NCBI GenBank assembly: GCA_036873755.1
Contig: JAVTVY010051604.1
Coordinates: 186,001-250,000, forward strand
Direction of reading: 5' to 3'
Origin: Hanleya hanleyi
Taxonomy: Eukaryota > Mollusca > Polyplacophora > Lepidopleurida > Hanleyidae
DNA: 64,000 nucleotides
In this document: piece after piece, positions 11,757 through 24,596 of the stretch
Numbering within the stretch: position 1 is the stretch's first letter
Layout: each line of letters begins with the position of its first letter
Translations under genes and position numbers: made by a program
The notes under the pieces: generated by a model
The model's input: the letters and a program-made list of their open reading frames with translations, nothing else
The model's database searches: none
What the model was told of the DNA's origin: nothing

Positions 11757-14626
11757 AATTGAAGCTTAAAAATTTGGGGATGAAGCACCTAGTTATATAG
11801 ACCATCTGTGAGTACAGCTCTAGATCCACTTACAGTACCGGTACTCACAGCTTTTGGAATGTCAATTCAAAAAGCGAACATGTGAAAGATTGAAACAGTG
11901 TATGATTTTAATGTGGTAGTATTAATTTTGTAATCCTTCAGAATACGGTACGGTAAGCTAAAACTTCGGTTGATCTATGTTTAGAGATTAATGAAGCGAC
12001 ATAGTACCTCCAACTTTAGCCTTACGTAAAGCTTTCAGATAAACGATTTCATTAAATTCGAGGTAATTAATCCTCGAACTTTATCTGCTGTACGATCAGT
12101 TTAGCACATTTTAGTCAGTCTTAAAGGGCCCAAACGGTCTTACCTTTCTGTTGTTGTTGTTGTTGTGTTTGTCAATGCGTTTTCCTTTATCCTACATGAT
12201 CAGTCTCTAGTAGCAGATATCACATGTCGAGATGAATTAAGGATGAATTACTGATATAGTTGAAAATATAACGGATAAAGATGATGTCGATGATTTCTGT
12301 AAAAAGTGCTCTCCTGCGCAGCTGGATGTCCACATCGGTAAAAATATCACACTGTAAAATAAACTCTAAAACCCACATGTATGTCACTATCACAATGACT
12401 AAGACCGTGTTTCCGGCTCCAGTTTTGGCGGGTGTTTGATGCTCCAGTTAAATGTTCAGTTTAACTTTGTCCAAAAAGTTATGGACTGCATATTTTAAGG
12501 ATCAGATAATCGACTGAACTGTTTTGAATTCGACTGAACTAGAAACGGAAACTCGGTCGGTTATTTGATCATAGTTCGCTTTAATTACTGTACTCTGGGT
12601 TTTGTCACTGGAGTGACTGGGATACAGCAGCGTGTCTAAGTAAGTCCACTGTTCTCTCATAACACGCTGTCTGATCGTTTACATATGCCCGCTCTATTTG
12701 TTCTCAGTGAACAATGAGGGGCAATCCAACAGTATGTGTCTGACTGTATGTCTGTCTACATCCTGTTCACAGATGCACATGGAACTGGCGACCAGTGCGG
12801 ATAAAGATGTCAAAATTCCAACTGAAACTCACTTCCACGGTTAAAGCGACAAGTAGTAGTGACTTATGGACACAGGGACGTCAGTTTTCCAGTGTCGAAC
12901 CATACTAGCTGTTTGACCTAGAATGAAATATGGCAAACTCGTGATCGTTTCTTTCTTTTTTTTTCAGACAAGACGGGGAAACGCGCGGTAAACGCTACAA
13001 ACATACCAAATAACTATTGATACTGGATGCGGAAGAGGATTACCGTCTATCACATAAGATAAATCAACAGTGTTTTGGCCATTAAACGTAAATGATTTAA
13101 TAGTACAAGAAGGCTTTTCGCTGTACTAGGTGCGAATCCACGCTATACTTGACCGTAATCAATGTCCGGAAAACATTGAATATATTTCTCACCCAAATTA
13201 CAAAAATATCTGATACCTGCACTTGAATGCTCCGAAATTGAAACAAATTTGGTCTTTATAGTGAGCACCAAATTCATTTTATCAGTCCATGCTAAAAAAA
13301 AAGAAAAAAAACAAAACAAAAAACCTGTAAGTCGGTAAAAGGGAAAGCATGTTTAGTCAATATGCCTGGAGGTTCATTTGATATGCTCAACGTTTCAGTA
13401 TCGGTACCATTGATGAGAGAGCGCGAAGAAGTCGGACAGGATATAGAGTTTGGCACACTTGTCACCAAACTCTTGGAAGTATGAATCTTTAAAATTCATA
13501 AAAAAAATCAAACACAAAAAATGTACAGAAATATACATTTATACAGGTAACTATACCATTTTGGCTTTAGTCAAAATGGATAATTGATAACATGCAAGAA
13601 ACCAGTACTAATCCAGTTAATGTTGTTCTATTGGTCCACATTGTTTGTTTGTTGTTTAACTCTAAATCTTTGCAAGTATTATGATGACCTACTGTATACA
13701 TTTTATTATCTGGTTGAAAGTAGTTCTGTATTTATCAGTCTTAGTGTTCACTGAGCTTTAAGGGCCTGTGGTAAACACCCTGCTTTAATTATCTTTGCGT
13801 TACTATAATCTTTACTACTGGCACTTCCTGGCCAGACCATCCCCTATTTGACCTCCCAGTCCCCTGTCAAGAGACCACATGTTATCCATCTGGGTAGTTA
13901 TTATATACACTGTTCTAGAGGGGGACTCAGTCATTCTCACTGCATCTCTCAAGTTGTACAGACGGTGGTTAGACTGTTTGTCTCGTTACCTTTTTCACAG
14001 TTTAGTTGAACATAGTTTCCAGTTCCTCAGCGAAAATGTCTTGTCCACTGACCACCGATCTGAGACGGCTACTAGTCCAATTCATGGATGATCCTGGAGG
14101 ATGTTTTGTGTTTTGGGAGTATTAGACAGTCCTAATATCCCGCCCTGCACAGTTTGTCTTGTCGTGTTGTGTGACTCTTCTGAAATCATACTACAGTTTG
14201 TCTTGTCTGGTGAGGATGAATTAAAACAGTACGTTTCGTGCATCACCGACCAGTCCGGGGTTATCCAAACGGTATGTCGCCTATCGCCTTGGTCAGTCCG
14301 GCATATTGATTGCCATTTCATCGTTTACCTCATCAAATCATGTTGGAGGTTCCATCTCTCGTTCATCGTGAAATCGTCTAATACATTTCATCGCACGTGT
14401 TGTATGACTAACAGTTTGTCTTGTCCAACGACGTCGTGGGTTGGTACTATTGGACAGGCGATATATCCTGCCCTGAACAGTTTTGTCTTGTCTTGTCATG
14501 TCACGTTTGTTAGCATCAGTTTGTTTCGTCCAACGACAATCAATTACAATGGTACGGTACGTCTTGTGCATCACTGACAGTCCAGTATCAATGGTATGTC
14601 GCCTCCTGTCTTGACCAGTCTGGCAT
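11757..14626 (+). repeat. large inverted duplicate, left copy
   Basis: 2.87 kb that recurs in reverse complement at 29,791-32,812 with high identity from edge to edge. The outer boundary falls at AATTGAAGC and the inner boundary at GTCTGGCAT. It contains no long ORF. The part from 13,970 to 14,626 has internal repeats: the motif ACAGTTTGTCTTGTC recurs about five times, and a roughly 70-bp segment ending GGCATATTGATTGCC occurs at 14,240-14,313 and 14,566-14,636. It also holds a short hairpin (CCATTTTG ... CAAAATGG) at about 13,557-13,580. Confidence 0.88.
13554..14010 (+). repeat. segment repeated in the deleted tandem copy (5' part)
   Basis: Starts at the hairpin ATACCATTTTGGC and is repeated in the same orientation at 24,597-25,042, almost without change. 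Together with the pair 24,293-24,595 / 25,082-25,384 it shows that a second, internally deleted copy of the same element lies directly downstream. Confidence 0.85.
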
Positions 14627-17329
14627 ATTGATTGCCTTCCCAGATTTTTCCCATTGGGCATGATTCAAGATTCAACTTTATTGTACTGAACACCCCGTAG
14701 GTTAGAGTACATAACAACCGAATCAATTCACTACAGAACAGACACATTGAAATATATATATTTACAGTCTGCCTGATACGATACTGAGGGCAATTATGGC
14801 GAGTTCCTGTCCATACAGTTTAACTTGGATCATGATGAAAGTTTTGTCCACGGTTCGTTGTCTTATCGCCTGTCCAGTTCCGTCGTATACACCACGATAC
14901 TATGAGGTGTTTGTCTCATCCCGTCTGCTTGTGGTCGTTGTGAACTAACTCTTTCTCTCTGGATAAGTCCGATATCACAACAGTGCAGTCCTGACTGGTC
15001 TCATTTACCAATTATATCCCAGCATATTGATCTGTAATTTGTACATTTGTCATGTACCTCTTTCATGTCTTGACCAGTACAGCGCCCAAGGCTCAACACG
15101 GTGAGGTCTAGAGTGTGACCTGCGGTAGTGTGAATGACCAATATTTTCATCCTCCTTTGCGATTGTGAGCTTCATTTGACTCTCACTGACTGCGACGATA
15201 GTTTTCCGGATACCCTGATACATCAATTTGGATTGTGCTTTACCGTTGGCTTTGCTGTGTTCTGATCTTGTGTTTGTGCCTGCCCATACAGGGTGCGGTA
15301 CTGTGATCAGCTCTCTTCCCTTGTGCAATTGTGGGTGTGTACATTCGTCGTACTGTGTACGCGGTTTGCTAAACAGACATGACTGATGTAACAAGTGCTT
15401 GTCAAGCAATTGGATTGCTCCTCTTCATTATTTTCCTGGCAGATGTCATTGTTTCCATAGACTGATATCGTCTGTTTTCCAGATCCCATAGATTACCAAC
15501 TGCCGGGTTTCATCTTTTGATATTCATCCTTGACTGTCGCCGCTTCCGTGTTCCTGTATAAACAGTATGATTGGACATCCTATTTTCCCAGGTTCCAGTC
15601 ATTTGTAGGACGTTTTCGTCTTTTTCCATGTGTTATTTTCTTCCACTCCTTGAAATTTACCGAACCCTTTCGACTTACTATCAAATTATACCTCTGACTG
15701 TGCAGTGTTATCTCAACTAACAAGCTCTCCATTTTCAGAGTTACTGTAATTCATGCCACATAATATGTTAATTGTAATTCGTATGTCGGTCCCTACATGA
15801 TACCTACATATCTATTGCAGGTCATTGATCCAGGTTTTGTTTATACTATACCAGTTTATTGTTTGTGTTGTTCATCATCCTGACGTTCACTGTTATGATA
15901 TCTGATCCCATACTCGATTCTCCATATCGTACTTGAGTTAGATAATATTGGACCAACATCTTTTTTATTTTTGTACGTAAGCACAGGTCTAGGGTTTGTA
16001 TGTATATGTCTCGTTACTTTCTAATATAACTTAGGCTTGTCAGTGCCTTTGTTTTATAGTTTTCGTCATAGACATGTATGGCTATGAATGCCTTGTTTAA
16101 TTACACCCCCTTGGAGTCTAGAGTTCCCCTGTGGATCTGCATTTTATTTCATTTCTTTGCAAACACTTGCCAGCATACACAGGTTGTTGTGTTTAATCTT
16201 GGAGAGTCATCTGGGCTATTATATTGTGTTTCAAGTGAGAATGATTGTGACTGTTGGTACATACACAGCTTTCATGTATCTGTTGTAGAGATTGTCCTGT
16301 GTAGAGGGTCCAGTGATGATTTATGACTCTGCACTGGCCTGACCCTGTTTGTGGTAGAGGGAATGACTTATGTTTGTCACTTCACCTACATCAAACTAGT
16401 ATCCCGATAGGTCTAAACTCCCAGATTTGTTTTGCCCAAATACCTGTATATGTCACATTTGCAATCTTTATATGTTCCTCTATGTCCGGTGCAACCAGTT
16501 ATCACAGAAACTAGTGAATCGTCTTTATCCTTTCATTCTTTCACAAACACCATATTCTTTCTAACATTATAGAATCTATTTGCTTACATGGTACATGTAT
16601 ACCTATTCTCTCTTATACCAGCACATTTAGCTTACGATGTGATCAACGTTACTTTTTATGTACTTCCCTTAGTAGGTCTGCTTTATTTTGGCATCATCGG
16701 ATTGACTCTTGGTTTGATCCCTTGTTTCTTCCTACTGTTTCATGTGGTATTCAGTCTGTTTCAATATATTTGGATTTGTCTTTGGCTCTGCCACTGTGAG
16801 GTCATTTTGCTGCATGTTGCTCATTTTCGTGTGATACCAGTACTGAGATATTTGTCATTTTTATGTCCATGTTGCCCTTGCTGGAGCATTAATATTGACC
16901 GACTATGTTTTTATCCCATCTCCCCCTCCCCTCCCCCTTTCTGTTTTTCGGCATGTTTTTACTGTTGCTGAAACAGTTGTCAATTTTTCTTCGACACATT
17001 CGATCAACATTACCTTCCTTTGAAAGGCGGTCTTCTAGTAACGTTCAATTAGTAATGTTCAATCAGTATAGTAACGTTCAATCCCTTCCCATACATTGTC
17101 TGTTGTTCCTTCACTGTTCTTTTTTCATGCACATTCTTCACCGGTGCAAGTATTTTCTGCCCGAATATGCCCTCTATATGTCTATCGTGCTTGTTGAGTC
17201 TTACCTGTGATTGTCGCTATGCTTTATCGCCTATGTTCATTCATTACTGCTGTTTACCATTATGCTTACATTATATTGCTAGCACATATTGTGTCGTTTT
17301 AGTTTGCATAAGAAAGGATTCCATAATTT
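14627..17329. other. 2.7-kb pyrimidine-rich noncoding region
   Basis: Strongly T/C-rich on the plus strand, with only short ORFs that have no recognisable motifs. It lies between the repeated 5' part of the surrounding element and the LINE, and probably belongs to the element into which the LINE inserted. I see no gene here. Confidence 0.6.
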
Positions 17330-17505
17330 CACTCACTTCCGGTCAAGATGGCGGGATAGCAACGACGCATTTTTACGACGCAGCTAATTTTAACTCGAAT
17401 TTTTAACGATCGGACTACCTCAGCAAAGTTTTACCAGCTTTAATGTATTTTTAATACGTTTTAACAAAGTGGACTGTGTTTTTAGAAGCTTTTTAGACGC
17501 TCATC

Positions 17506-19652
17506 ATGCCTGGAAAAGCGAAAGCAAACTTTTATGCAGTAGCGAAGCCAAAGGAGTCTTCGGCCTGTGGAGTGTACACCTCCTGGGATCGATGTAGACC
17601 ACAGGTTGTGGGTGTGAAGAAATGTATCTACAAAGGATACCCTACCTACGTGGAGGCAAAAAATGCGATGATCGCCGCTGGGTTCACATAATTTACAGTG
17701 TTCGACCAGGACGGTCATGGAATTCTCAACAACAAAGAATGGGAAAAATTGGAGAAACAAAATGGCGGACAAAGAACGTCGGCTGCACGGGCAAGTATTC
17801 CCCCTCTTACAACCTCGCGTACGAGGCTATCTACAACAATAATTAACAGTAGGGACAAACAACCAAACCATAAAACAATAGCACCGAAAATGGGGACAGT
17901 CAACCAAAAATAGATAACGACCAAACCAGTCTCAAAGAAACAAGCACTACCGCTGACAGTAACAAAGAATCATCATGTTCCAAATGTTCGAGCCAAGGCA
18001 ATATGATGATGTTACAGTGTGATGTACAATGTATGTGAAAAATGGCTACACTACACATGCTCCAAACTGCCAATGTATGAACTCTCGAAATACACTGCCA
18101 ATGAGTCAAGAACGTTCAGTTGTGAATGCTGTACCCCCTTCGACATTGAACTAACAATTATGCCTGAACATCAAGAAGACAAAACCCCCGTGCAATCAGA
18201 AACAGCAACCAAGTCAATTGACTTCATACACCATGAACTCATCACCCTGAGAGATGCTATAAAAGTCCTTGCTGAAAACTGTAAGACAATGTCAGAAACT
18301 GTACATAAATCAACTGTAAACCAGGCAAAAATAATGACAGACATATCTTTGTTGAAAGAAGATATGCCTAAACTTGTAAACCACCACTCAATGCTGATAG
18401 AAGCTAGTTTTGCTGAGATCAGCAAAAAAATCCCTCCCCCTGTCAGTGAACTTACAGTTAAATGTGCTCTACCCGAGGAAAACCCAGTTCACGACAAATT
18501 AGAGAAACAGATTGTAGCCACCGAGGAACTAAACGTTCAGGTGAAAGTTGTGAATAACTCGGTTGAACAACTTCAGGCAAATATCACTAGTAAGAATGAT
18601 GAAACTGTGACCGTGCTGAGAGAAATCAAAGACCTGCTCGAACCCACAGACAAACAAGAATTCCAGCAGATAAACAAGCATCCAAACAAAAATAGCAAGA
18701 CATTTGCAGATGTACTTAGGGTTGCCGCCTCCAGCAAGAAACCCCAAAACAGTAATACTACCACTGCAAATACTCTCGGCTCAGTCAGTAGGCCTAGTAC
18801 CGAGTTAGTGGAAGATGAAAACCTATGTTTAACAGAAATAGTCAGGTCAAATGACCAGTCAGAAATTAGGAAACCCAGTAGCACAAGTCCCATCAGAGTG
18901 GATGATAGTCACCATTCTAGAAGTCAGAAAGTTGTCATAGTGGGTAGTTCCATAACCAAGCACATCAACCCGAATATCATGGAGCGCAGTGTCGGGTGCC
19001 TAGTTAAGTCATTAAGGGCCTCCAAAATTGAGAACATCCACTCTTCTATACGAGAGGCCTCGACCAACAATGGGGAAACTATTATTGTACACACTGGAAT
19101 CAACAATCTTAGAGATGGTGAACATCCATCTACATGTGCTGAAGCTTATGTTGAAGTGATCAAACAAATCAGCCGCGAACTACCAGAGTCCTCCATAATC
19201 TTATCTCATTTAACTCCAGTGGGCAACAAGAACCTTGAAGCCCAACGTAAGATGGTGAATGCTACGATTGAGAACAACCTTATCCTCGAGAAGGCCAATT
19301 TTGTCAGCCATGAAAACCTGGCACCTAGAGGTTTACTGTCAAAAAATGTTACGCTTATGATAATCTCCACCTCAGTGAGAAGGGCACCAAAGTTTTGGCA
19401 TCCAATTTCATCAATGTTGTTAACCGAGTTGTGAATAACAATGTGCACCCTGGCAGAAATGAGTCATACCCTAAGGGGAACAACAACAACCGACATATAC
19501 AGGACTGTCAGAACAACTACAATCACCGGGATGACAGATGGAGCAGCCGTGGATGGGATTCCAGAAACGACCATGCCCGAAAGACTTGGAGAAACGACAA
19601 TAAATATAGGAGACAGGAGATCCCGTATCGGGCAACAGAACCCCTCGTATGA
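17506..19652 (+). pseudogene. LINE ORF1: hybrid-binding domain, PHD-like finger, coiled coil, SGNH esterase (disrupted)
   Basis: ATG at 17,506. Residues 9-60 (FYAVAK ... GVYTSWDRC ... PQVVGV ... YKGYPTYVEA) match the RNase H1 N-terminal hybrid-binding (viroplasmin-type) fold pattern. An in-frame TAA follows at 17,689; the same frame then resumes to a TAG at 17,911. Next comes a PHD-like finger (CSKC ... C ... WLHYTC ... CECC), crossed by a frameshift near 18,020-18,045. A long charged region with Val/Leu-rich heptads (about 18,150-18,660) suggests a coiled coil. The esterase has VIVGSSI (nucleophile block, 18,941), HTGINNL (19,090) and a DNLHLSEKG catalytic Asp-x-x-His block near 19,360, which is reached only after a frameshift in a run of A at about 19,338. 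ORF1 proteins coat LINE RNA; here the frame is broken at least four times. Confidence 0.8.
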
Positions 19653-19804
19653 GTCAACGTACTATGACATGTATGACAATGAAAACAGCAGGTATCGCGA
19701 AACCGATATGCGCTACAACAGTACTTGGTATTAGCTGTATGGTCCTGTGGTAGATTCCTTTCGTTGAAAATTGAGTATACTGGAAGTTCCTTAGGCAAAT
19801 AGTG

Positions 19805-20260
19805 TGTGTACTGTACTGCTCCAGTGGCAGTAAAATTGTGTGTGATCAACAAGCAACTAGAATCCACATTGTGCTATTGTGCTGCTCCAGTGGCAGCATA
19901 AAATTGTGTGTGATCAGTAATCAACTAGTCTATATTGTGCTTTTATGCTGCTCCAGTGGCAGTATAAACTTGTTTGATCAGCCATCACTAGAATCTAATT
20001 TGTGCTTCTGTACTGCTCCAGTGGCAGTGCAAAATTGTGTGATCAGCAATCAACTAGAATCCACATTGTGCTGTTGTGCTGCTCCAGTGGCAGTATTAAA
20101 TTGTGCTTGGCCAGTAATCAACTAGAATCCTACATTGTGCTTTTGTGCTACTTCAGTGGCAGCATAAAATTGTTTGTGATCAGCAATCAACTAGAATCCA
20201 CATTGTGCATTTGATCTGCGCCAGTGGCAGCTTAATATTGTGTGTGATCACCAGTAGGAC
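19805..20260 (+). repeat. tandem repeat in the LINE inter-ORF spacer
   Basis: About seven copies of a 62-68-bp unit, each containing GCTCCAGTGGCAG, a T/G-rich stretch (AAATTGTGTGTGATCA), and CAACTAGAATCCACATTGTG. It lies between the end of ORF1 and the ATG of ORF2, so it would be in the retrotransposon RNA upstream of ORF2. Confidence 0.85.
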
Positions 20261-20299
20261 CTTCCTTTCATATTTATTCCATTATTAAATTCTGTCATT

Positions 20300-23200
20300 A
20301 TGACCAAGGTCTGTTATAGAGACTCTCTGAACATATGTGCCTGGAATATAAATGGCTTGTCACATAAACTGCATGGTATAAAGCAGCATAAACTGCATAG
20401 CCAAGAAGTGCTAGATAAGATTGGTAAATTTGACATTGTAGGAATAACAGAAACTCATGCGAACAATGACACTGATATATCCATACCTGGATACGTTGTG
20501 AAGGGACGTGTGGACCGACCCAGACATAAACGGGCAAAAAAAGATTCTGGTGGAATTGTACTTTTAATTAAAAATGATATTGCAGATGGAATAACTATTA
20601 TTAATTCAGAGTGCTGTGCCACTATATGGGCACGACTGGACAAGGCCTATTTTGGGTGGGGCAATGATCTGTTTTTATGTGTAGCATATATCCCCCCAGA
20701 AAACTCCTCTTATGGTAGGGAGCATAGCACGAAATTGTTTGATGATCTTGAAAATGAGATTACCTTTTTCTCTGCAAAAGGTAGTGTTTTGGTCTGTGGT
20801 GATCTGAATGCTAGGACAGGCCTCCAGGAAGATTTTATTATAGATGACTGCCATGATCAGAATTACCTCCCTTTACCCACTGATTATATCAGTGACATGT
20901 GTATGCACAGAAATTCTAGTGACCTCATGGTGAAACCCATGGGAAAAAGACTCCTTGAACTATGCATAGCAAACAGTATTAGAATATTGAATGGAAGATC
21001 CATAAGTGATTTATTTGGGGACTTTACGATGGTTAATAGACAAGGTGCAAGTGTTGTCGACTATTTTTTAGCAGACCATAGATTCATTCCAAATGTGATT
21101 GATTTTGAAGTCCACCCATTTTTAGGGAAATATTCTGACCACAAAATGGTCTCGACTTTGATTAAAACTGGTCCCCTAAGATTTTTGGTGATCAATCAGC
21201 CAGAGTCGCAACATACTGACCCATTACCCGATAAATATATCTGGAAGGAAGAGTGCGAGAAAGATTTTGTTGACAATCTCCTTGGCTCACTTCCAACGAT
21301 TAGCTCGCTGATTAAGGATGAAATGAAAACAAACAACCCAAATGTGGAAAAATGTATTGCTTTATTTAATACTGCTGTGACCTCGGCTGCAGATGACTCT
21401 TTTCGTAAAATCAGTAACTTGAAAGGGTCAAACAAAGTTATCGATAATCCATGGTACAATACCGAATGTAGAACATTGCGTAAGGAGGCAAATAAGCTAA
21501 ATAAGGCATTCAACAAGAACCCCAGTAATGCTCATATCAAATCAAAGTATTACAATAAACATAGGGAATACCGAAACAAGGTCAAGAAAGGACGGAAACA
21601 ATACAGAGATAATCTACTCAATGAGCTAAACATGATGTGTGACAACGATGCCTCAGTTGCTTGGGATATAGTAAAAAAACTGAAATGTGAGAGTAACGAC
21701 TGTAGTGCAGCCGAACGGATTAGTATTGATGAGTGGCATAAGCACTTTTCCAGTCTTCATGAGCGTGACAAAAATAGTGTTAGCGCAGCCCGTCATGCTG
21801 AGGTGACACACGATCTGCATTGCCTAGAACAACAAGCAGCATCTGGTAGCTATAATCTTGATGCAGCTATTAGCAGCAAGGAAATCTTGCGAGTTGCGAA
21901 AAAGCTGAAAAACGGCAAGTCTAGTGGCAGTGACAGCATCTCCAATGAGATGATCAATGCTTCTCTGCCACACATCATTGATATTGTGACAGAACTGTTC
22001 AATACAATACTCACATCTGGTAACTTCCCCAAAGCTTGGGCTTTTGGTATGATTGTTCCCATACACAAAGGGGGTAGTCCTTTAGAGGCAAATAATTACA
22101 GGGGAATAACCCTAACCAGCTGTATTGGGAAATTGTTTACCCAAATTTTAAATTACAGACTGGTCGATTTTGTAGAAGAGCAAGAGTTACTCTCCCAGTC
22201 ACAAATAGGATTTAAAAAAGGCAGCCGGACATCAGATCATATTTTTGTGCTGAAAACTATAATTGATAAGCACATGAAATCTAAGAAGAAGATATACTCA
22301 TGCTTCATAGACTTTCATAAAGCTTTTGATACAGTCTGGCATGATGCTCTGTACTTGAAACTCCTTCAGGCTGGCATAAAAGGCAACATGTACAAAATAA
22401 TTAAAAACATGTATCAGGTCAGTCAGTCTTGTGTCAAAACAAAGTATGGCCTCAGTAAGGCTTTTCCAGTATCAAGAGGGGTCCATCAAGGTAGCGTACT
22501 AAGCCCATTGTTATTTAAAATATTTATAAATGACTTATTAAGTGATGTAGAAACTGATAACTCTCCTGTCTTATGGGATACACCCATACATAGCCTAGCT
22601 TATGCTGATGATATTGTGTTACTGTCACTCAATAAATGTGATCTACAGGCCAAGCTTGACAAGCTCCATAGCTATGTTGAAAAATGGGGACTCTCCGTTA
22701 ATAAATCAAAATCTAAAATATTGATCTTTGGTCAAAGCAAGAAGGAGAACCCATGTTTCACAATTGGAAGTGAAAAACTGGAAAATGTAACCTCCTACAA
22801 ATACTTAGGGCTAGTCATTCATAACAATGGCAAATTTAATATGGCCATTTCAAACTTGGCATGTAGAGAAAGCAAAGCATTGTATGCAATTAGACATGCA
22901 CTTAACCTCAATGGCATCAGACCAGAACTGTCCTGTAAGTTATTTGACTCCATGGTTCAACCTATCCTTAATTATGGATCCGAAATATGGATTGGGTACC
23001 TAAATGTATCCACGGATGTAAACAAGCTGGTTGACTTGGCAAATGACGCTGAGAGTGTTCATATTAAATTTTGTAAGAGTATCCTTGGGGTTCACTCAAA
23101 AGCAGTGAACCTGGCTGTTCTGGGTGAAGATAAAGGCTATTTTGAACAGTGTCAATTACTTGAGCCATATTCTTCAATCTGATCCAGACTCGCTTTTGTA

Positions 23201-23813
23201 TAAGGCATTCATTGAGCAGAGTGAGGACCATAGAGTCAATAACTGTAATAACTGGGTCGGGTATATCAAAAATGTACTTAAGGATACAAATTCTTATCAT
23301 ATCTGGGAAAATCTTGGGTGTAAAATCCCTAATGCTACAAATAAGTACATTAAAAAACAGCTGGAAGAGAAATTTGTCTGCACTTGGAAAGAACAATTAA
23401 ATATGTCCAGCAAACTCGATACTTATAAGATTGTGAAAAAATACCCCTGTTTCGAGAATATTTTGTTATCAGTGAACAACTATAAACATCGATCAGCACT
23501 AATAAAATTAAGAATTAGTGCACATAGACTACCAGTAGAAAGTGGCAGGTATACCAAGACTCCCAGATGTGACAGACTGTGTACAACTTGTCAGGTAATT
23601 GGGGATGAAAAACACTTCCTATTGTGCTGTACTGCTTTTAATGCACATCGGGATATATTGTTGAAGAATATCGAGTCATCTGTTACATCCGATATATCAA
23701 ACGATGATCTTTTTATAAAACTGTTAAGTTGTTCAGACAAAATAATTACCAAGAATGTAGCAAAATTTGTATATGACTGCTTCAGTACTACAGATAATTG
23801 TGTAAAGCTGTAA
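20300..23813 (+). pseudogene. LINE ORF2: APE endonuclease and reverse transcriptase (one frameshift)
   Basis: ATG at 20,300. The first frame gives 960 codons. The N-terminus is an apurinic-type endonuclease (WNINGL at 15-20, ITETH at about 49-53, GDLNARTG, SDHKMV). A reverse transcriptase follows: KLKNGKSSGSD, PIHKGG, NYRGITL, FIDFHKAFDTVWH, GVHQGSVLSPLLF and the catalytic YADD at residues 768-771. The frame is lost near 23,125 and continues in another frame to 23,813, where a C-terminal Cys/His cluster (CDRLCTTCQ ... DEKHFLLCC) typical of this LINE group appears. All catalytic motifs are present, so the damage seems to be a single recent indel. The enzyme would nick target DNA and copy LINE RNA in place. 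Confidence 0.92.
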
Positions 23814-24031
23814 CATATTAATATATATCCGTGCCAATAAGCAAGCAATATAAGAGTATCCGCCATCAAGTTTTTAATGAGGCATTTTAGTATGTGTACC
23901 CTATCTATTATTTTACTGTGTATATTATGTTATGTCTGTATATTTTGTATGTTTGTATGTATGTATGTATCTATGCGTTTTAGCCCTTTTCTGGGGCACA
24001 ATTCATGCAATAAACTATCTATCTATCTATC
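23814..24031 (+). other. LINE 3' UTR with AATAAA and (CTAT)n tail
   Basis: The AT-rich 3' end contains TTTTCTGGGGCACAATTCATG, then AATAAA and CTAT repeats, marking the likely 3' end of the retrotransposon copy. Confidence 0.75.
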
Positions 24032-24292
24032 TTATGCTCGTCTGGCAATCCATTACATTCAATCCATGCTTTGTTTTCCTTTTCTTTTCCCCTGTTTATC
24101 TCCTTCATGTTGTGATTGTTCTGTGGTCCATATACGCATAGCCGTCTCCTTCCTTAATTCTCTGTGCCAACAGTAGGCGGGTCCCCTTGTTCATCCTTCC
24201 TCACGGTTTTCTCCCACTTTCTGTTTTGTTTTCGTGTTATGTTCCTACATGCGTCGACTCGCGTCCAACACGTTTGTTTTGGTGGTTTTTGG

Positions 24293-24595
24293 TGGGTTTA
24301 TTTGCAGGCTGTGACCATTTTATTCTACGGAATATATTATGTTATAGATAATACACAGTACTTGTATGGATTTCTACACCTATTTCTACAGAGTTCTATG
24401 GATCTATAGATATACTCGTGTATTTCATGTACATGTATTTCTTGACTACATTACGTCACACACAGTTTCGTTATCGTATTCTCTTATGTTACCAGTGGTC
24501 AACCTAGCCTTCACTTAACCCCAAATAATAAACCATACATATATATTTATATTTTTATCTATGTCTTGTGTGTTGTTTCTTTCATGAGAAATTAA
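24293..24595 (+). repeat. 3' part of the surrounding element, copy 1
   Basis: A 303-bp segment from TGGGTTTATTTGCAGGC to GAGAAATTAAT, repeated nearly exactly at 25,082-25,384. It contains AATAAA near 24,525 followed by an AT-rich tail, so it looks like the 3' end of the element that hosts the LINE. Confidence 0.85.
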
Positions 24596-24596
24596 T

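Larger units (their letters stand above)
17330..24031 (+). mobile_element. CR1/Jockey-group LINE retrotransposon, near full length
   Basis: The probable 5' end is near CACTTCCGGTCAAGATGGCGG (17,330), a typical CG-rich LINE leader. It is followed by ORF1 (17,506-19,652), a spacer with tandem repeats (19,805-20,260), ORF2 with endonuclease and reverse transcriptase (20,300-23,813), a 3' UTR, AATAAA at about 24,010, and a (CTAT)n tail ending near 24,031. Total length is about 6.7 kb. A tetranucleotide tail after AATAAA and a PHD/esterase ORF1 are known of the CR1/L2 group, so the clade call is based on architecture. I could not find a clear target-site duplication. Confidence 0.88.

Noticed and set aside
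14101..14577. 158-codon plus-strand ORF in the inverted duplicate
   Set aside because: Composition follows the repeated ACAGTTTGTCTTGTC motif, and the copy on the other side has a different frame length. No motif was recognised.
15050..17406. Several ORFs of 60-127 codons rich in Phe, Leu and Cys
   Set aside because: They follow from pyrimidine-rich DNA; no start context, no domain, and overlapping frames on both strands.
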